Below, piece after piece: positions 37,601 to 40,462 of a stretch of 40,462 nt of DNA. Each line of letters opens with the position of its first letter. Within the stretch, counting starts at the first letter, position 1. The translations under genes were made by a program, and so were the position numbers. Below the pieces are notes generated by a model that was not told the DNA's origin, searched no databases, and saw nothing but the letters and a program-made list of their open reading frames with translations. The stretch spans positions 1 through 40,462 of the forward strand of contig JAUVGH010000001.1 in assembly GCA_030593885.1 (NCBI GenBank), read 5' to 3'. Origin of the DNA: Methanomassiliicoccales archaeon. Lineage in GTDB: Archaea > Thermoplasmatota > Thermoplasmata > RBG-16-68-12 > SOIM01.

Positions 37601-39855
37601 CAGAGATGAACGCCCTCGGTCGGGTTGACGGCGTCAAAAAGACCTCCAGGTCTGGACTCGCTTGTTGCGAAGGGGGTGCTGAAGAAATTCCCCTTGTACA
37701 CGAGGGCACTTGGGTCGGTGACTTCCAGGTTGAGGTCGTTGACCAGCACTGTGGCGGCTCCTACCGTGCCCGGATAGTCGCTCCAGACCAGCATTACCCT
37801 CAGTGGTACCGCGTTGCTGTTGACGGTGAAGTCATATGTGACTATATCCCCGGTGATGAGACCCTTGGTGTGGTCTATCGAGATGGTATTCTTAACGTCT
37901 CCGGGGAAGTAAAGGACATTGTCCAGGAGGGGCCTTCCCCAGCCTTGGGAGTTGTTGGGCCACTTCTGCTCGTTCTTGCTGTCCCTGAAGCCCGCCGTCG
38001 CCCTCTCGCCGCTTGCCATCAGCAAGGCCTTTACCAGAGCGGCGCTTGGAACAAATGCACTTGCGGGATGAGCCGTACCAGTGGGATAGAACCCGTCTTC
38101 GTAGTACTGCCTGATCATCGCTCCCATGGCCGCCGTTGCCGGTGAACCGTAGCTTGTACCGAAAATCAGGTCGTCGGGTACGTATACGTCGGACCAGGGA
38201 TCTCCGTCGGATATGGTGGACATTCCCTCTCCAAGCTGCACCAGCTCGGGCTTCATTCGGCCATCGGGCGTCGGTCCGCCACTTCCCTGTCCGCTGACCG
38301 AGTTCTGGTCTGTCGGTATCAGAGGTGATGGACTTCCCACCCAACCCACGCTCACGACGTCCTTCGCGTTGGAGGGACTGCCGGATGTGTGCGGGTCTCC
38401 GGATGTGGGTCCGCCGTTACCGGCTGACCAAGTTATAAAGAAATCTGGATGCTCGAAGACGAACTTGTCGACCATTCTGGACTCGAGGTCGTAGACCTCT
38501 TCCGGGGTTCCCCAGCTGTTGCTGTGGATTCTCGCGCCTTCGTTGTACACAGGTCCGAAGAACAGGTCGTAGTCGTCAGGTATGAAAGAGAAGCAATCGT
38601 CCAGCATTCCATCTCTCATACAGACGTTCGCAACGTCCTGTATGATGAGCTTCACATTCAGCGCACCACCATCGTTCGGGCTGATGTTCATGTAATCGTC
38701 ATTCGCTCCTGCGATGCCGGACATCATTGTTCCGTGACCCATTGTGTTGGCAAAAGGCGCCTGTGAGCTGTCAGTGTATGCACCGTAATCTGCCCAAGGA
38801 TCCAGGCCCACATACTGAGCCATGGTGAGGTATCGAACCAGTTTCCTCCTTGACAGGTCCGTCACATTGTATATGTCACCCTTAGTGATGTTGATCATGT
38901 CCTCCCTGAATGCTGGATGATCATAATCGAGTCCGGTGTCCGCCAGGGCGATTATCTGTCCGGTTCCATCTATTCCAAGATCCCACAACTTCCTGTCGTT
39001 TGTGATGTTGGTCTGGATGGTCCACTGCATGAACTCGTTGTATGCCTCCTCAACATAGTAAGGCTCGATGTAGCTGACCGCGTTGAGGTTTGCCAGCGTC
39101 ACCAGATCGGACCTGTCGACCCATGCCTTGACAACGCCGAAGTCGTCACCTGCATAGTCCCTGAACACTTGATACTCGCTCAATCGAGCCAGGACCGAGT
39201 TCACACCCTTTCCGTCGAATGTGATTATCTCGACGCCTATCGGACCGGTCGCCTCCCAGAGGCTCGGTCTTACCCTGTATGCGGGCTGGAACACTCCGAC
39301 CCACTGAACGAACCTAAGATCAGAGATCTTGCCGATGGTCTGGGTGTTCATCTTCACGATGAAGGAATTGTATGGCAGGTAGTCGCCTACCTCCACATTC
39401 AGGTTCCTCAGCGCCGTCTTCCACTCCTCCTTGACCGGCCCAATGAACTGGACGATGTACCGCCCATCCGAGCCGAATTCGTACTCGTCAATGAAGAGCT
39501 CTGAAGGCAGAGCGGGTTCTTCCTCTCTCGTGTCGATCTCAAATCCTTCCATGGTCACCATGTGGAGTGTGATCTCCGGTATGACCGTGAATCCCCTGTA
39601 TTCCAATTTCCGCAACTGCGTCGTGTCCAACTTGGCGATCACGAAGCCCGTGTAGGACTCCACGATGTCCACGCCCTGGTCCTCCAGGAACTGAACCTCG
39701 TTCGGGTTGTTCACGAAGATGCGGACAGGAGCGGTATTACCGATGCTATCCGAATTTCCATTCCACAATACCATGACGCCCGAGAGCGCCAACATTACGC
39801 ACAAAGATGCTGCTATCAACTTTTTGAAGGTTCTATCTGCCACACTTTTAGGCAT
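34648..39855 (-). CDS. Large secreted subtilase (S8 family) with FnIII and amidotransferase-like domains
   Basis: 1735 residues. Signal peptide (about 10-32) and a propeptide-like region (40-270). The catalytic domain has Asp306 (IIALADTGLDYDHP), His374 (NTMGHGTMMSG), Asn480 (WSAGNGGP) and Ser568 (FGTSYGSPATAAM). The usual GTSMATP is GTSYGSP, but the serine is present. FnIII-like (about 897-985); a Rossmann-like domain resembling ThuA/type-1 amidotransferase folds (about 989-1235, ILLVIGDSTFTENRVEYYRN to GGRLFVSSHD); an Ig-like domain (about 1240-1340); another FnIII region (about 1460-1600). The last 135 residues (GWNLVGYPSF motif) are also found in the next protein at 40011. There is no membrane anchor at the end. 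GGAGGAGGT lies 6 nt before the ATG. It is an extracellular protease. Confidence 0.93.
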   Translation of the reverse strand: MPKSVADRTFKKLIAASLCVMLALSGVMVLWNGNSDSIGNTAPVRIFVNNPNEVQFLEDQGVDIVESYTGFVIAKLDTTQLRKLEYRGFTVIPEITLHMVTMEGFEIDTREEEPALPSELFIDEYEFGSDGRYIVQFIGPVKEEWKTALRNLNVEVGDYLPYNSFIVKMNTQTIGKISDLRFVQWVGVFQPAYRVRPSLWEATGPIGVEIITFDGKGVNSVLARLSEYQVFRDYAGDDFGVVKAWVDRSDLVTLANLNAVSYIEPYYVEEAYNEFMQWTIQTNITNDRKLWDLGIDGTGQIIALADTGLDYDHPAFREDMINITKGDIYNVTDLSRRKLVRYLTMAQYVGLDPWADYGAYTDSSQAPFANTMGHGTMMSGIAGANDDYMNISPNDGGALNVKLIIQDVANVCMRDGMLDDCFSFIPDDYDLFFGPVYNEGARIHSNSWGTPEEVYDLESRMVDKFVFEHPDFFITWSAGNGGPTSGDPHTSGSPSNAKDVVSVGWVGSPSPLIPTDQNSVSGQGSGGPTPDGRMKPELVQLGEGMSTISDGDPWSDVYVPDDLIFGTSYGSPATAAMGAMIRQYYEDGFYPTGTAHPASAFVPSAALVKALLMASGERATAGFRDSKNEQKWPNNSQGWGRPLLDNVLYFPGDVKNTISIDHTKGLITGDIVTYDFTVNSNAVPLRVMLVWSDYPGTVGAATVLVNDLNLEVTDPSALVYKGNFFSTPFATSESRPGGLFDAVNPTEGVHLWHPEVGTYSVRISAANIPQGPQPFALVINADIDTGYGQLEIDKAVYSEADTINIRVTDTDLTADGIHDRVWLTSTTEDVPEFIDLTEVEPGAGIWTASINTAFGTPYENKTLEVADGDIITAWYVDANPVHIAYAYARVDAAGPIITNVMAKDITNAAATITWITDEPSDSTVYWGDTPVLGTVSSDSVLVTYHQVSLTGLTTGAKYYFDVESADWMGHSTIDTNGDMHYTFTTTAKAEILLVIGDSTFTENRVEYYRNAFRFGGWSFNEWYTERSGDPPLATLQEYKVVGWQTGLEQYPPFEDTQLPLLNNYLNEGGRLFVSSHDVAWAFHPASGSQFSTDERYEFLKGTLKADWAADPYAWPEIEGITGDPISNAWDPPDRVPYSGHRDGAAGDEVVALAVGGTTDYVWKAFGGLSNNDNIAVRWVSSAPNGTADPNITWGGYPSKVVSMFFEFSGINFGFTDDLTRGRIMNRTIIWLLDDNFHPIVEISSPNGGEVYSGNTVNLYWNVTTSAGVATQALVFSDDAGQTWTPISMAVPPGDRTFAWDISALPNGDEYLVKAIVKDAATPPLNGTDLSDDMFSIFRPGGDSVGPVTTPGSVGASPNPVIETMMVTFDGTIDDGKKGDSVIQAAEFFVQPGMPAIPTDDGTGTPLMPSDGTFDSVKENVTWTSAGGVNLETWGAIGPHTVWVHGQDAAGNWGTYYSATFEIIAVPPDRRVEAPTGLMAELSPTPFQDVYLSWTLSADDGAGENDVLQYNVYRGTAYDPSGASYGLIGAVSAGAFTYSDNGAGDGDPNDYFYYVEAVDDDANTASTADQAAKVTRALTTGPQLMSNLLREADMTLTTLLQTISFDRVWTYDPMASNPWPDYDVTKPYSVVPITDNTAGAWVNVLSAGTLTYAGIVPTPSIDIQMYAGWNLVGYPSFSTTYTTADFIDDTGATDIETYDPTGPYNLRTVLPGEAFIPGSAYWAYVPVDVLWTVAQA

Positions 39856-40010
39856 AGAAATACCTCCTCCATTTTAGGGTTTACAGACGAGCGTAGAAGA
39901 CTATCGCTCAATCATGTTCTGCCGTGTTATGGTCGATATTAAAGAAGGTATAAAAGGTTTCCTATCTGGCACTGGATTGGGTGAAAGGCGACATCATTTC
40001 AAGCCGTCGA

Positions 40011-40462
40011 TTATTGAGTAACGTCCCAGGTCGCACCTGTCGTGAGGTTTATCCAAAACGCGTCTCCGGCGTGCATGACGTCGGTGGGGCTCAGAGCGAC
40101 CAAGTGATACGGACCGACCGAGTCATAGCCCTCTATTCTGTCGTAGTTGATGCCCGTCAGCAGGTTCTGCACGGTGTCGTTGGTGAACGAAGGATAACCG
40201 ACCAGGTTCCAGCCCACGTTCAGCTGGATGGATGTGAAGGTGGGTACCGTTCCCGCGACGGTCATGTAGTCCCCGCTCAGAACGTTGACCCATATCCCCA
40301 TGGTGTGGTCCACTGTCTGGAAGCGTCCTTCCCAAGACTTGGCCTTGACGAACGATTTCCATCCGTAGATCGGGTCGAAGGCGTCGGACGTCCATGCCTT
40401 GTCGAAGTCCAGCGTCTGCAGAAGTACCGAAGTGGAATCGTCGTAGGGCGCCAACGGCGTCG
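40011..40462 (-). CDS. 3' part of a secreted protein with the GWNLVGYPSF domain
   Basis: The reading frame continues past the window edge, so only the C-terminal 149 residues are visible. They match the end of the subtilase at 34648: LLQTLDFDKAWT / LLQTISFDRVWT, GIWVNVLSG / GAWVNVLSA, GWNLVGYPSF in both, and a final W near the C-terminus. The two genes lie in the same direction, 155 bp apart. The shared tail may be a binding or surface-retention domain, since it is always C-terminal here. The rest of the protein is not seen. Confidence 0.85.
   Translation of the reverse strand, partial: TPLAPYDDSTSVLLQTLDFDKAWTSDAFDPIYGWKSFVKAKSWEGRFQTVDHTMGIWVNVLSGDYMTVAGTVPTFTSIQLNVGWNLVGYPSFTNDTVQNLLTGINYDRIEGYDSVGPYHLVALSPTDVMHAGDAFWINLTTGATWDVTQ

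Noticed and set aside
34648-39855. Subtilase treated as inactive because of GTSYGSP
   Set aside because: Asp306, His374, Asn480 and Ser568 are all in place, so loss of activity is not supported.

Overview
The window looks like a chromosome segment from an archaeon, most likely a Thermoplasmatota-type, anaerobic or microaerophilic sediment lineage. This is inferred from gene content and was not tested. The support is: many starts with TATA-like boxes 20-35 nt upstream and little or no leader; archaeal families (DUF2683, PF09826 beta-propeller, AbrB/HgcC-like, DUF438-hemerythrin); pilin-like proteins; and large secreted subtilases and PKD-domain proteins. No tRNA, rRNA, CRISPR or transposase gene was found, and no stretch over about 300 bases lacks a gene.

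Layout. 1-2.0 kb: a collagen-like membrane protein and a secreted protein in which a common surface module is split by a large insert. 2.2-5.9 kb: a toxin-antitoxin (TA) island with VapBC, RelBE, a CBS-pair protein, an orphan VapB-like antitoxin with a broken VapC start, and an MNT/HEPN pair. The 3' end of the neighbouring SPFH gene (5894-6817) recurs twice inside this island (2933-2989 and 4298-4357) as direct repeats, dividing it into units as tandem site-specific insertion would. 7-19.4 kb: cell-envelope genes, including membrane proteins with zinc-ribbon or Q/P-rich tails, two PKD-domain proteins (one carrying a zinc phospholipase C-like domain), a 1534-residue membrane-anchored subtilase and a four-repeat surface protein. 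A relE 3' remnant lies at 11692-11772.

19.5-24.1 kb: a DUF2683 antitoxin whose toxin is cut off by a GNAT gene, then a metalloid/thiol group (GDCCVxC-like protein, cupin, ArsM, HgcC-like regulator and a 46-codon gene behind a three-half-site operator), then a secreted protein joining a superoxide-reductase-like domain, Ig-like repeats and a cytochrome b561-like membrane domain. 24.1-30.8 kb: a beta-propeller protein and a seven-gene reverse-strand cluster for oxygen and peroxide defence, in transcription order ArsC-like phosphatase (apparent ATA start), DUF438-hemerythrin-PAS protein, rubredoxin, flavodiiron protein, desulfoferrodoxin, ferritin-like protein and rubrerythrin. Rubredoxin is the likely electron donor to the flavodiiron protein, desulfoferrodoxin and rubrerythrin.

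30.9-40.5 kb: an FMN-binding PPOX-fold protein, a DsbA-like protein lacking its second active-site cysteine, a small HExxH protein, four pilin-like genes in two divergent pairs, a 1735-residue secreted subtilase, and the 3' part of another protein with the same C-terminal domain as that subtilase. The best candidate for something new is the SPFH-tail/TA island. Next are the superoxide-reductase-like/cytochrome b561 fusion and two genes that seem to start on ATA and ATT codons behind strong Shine-Dalgarno sites.
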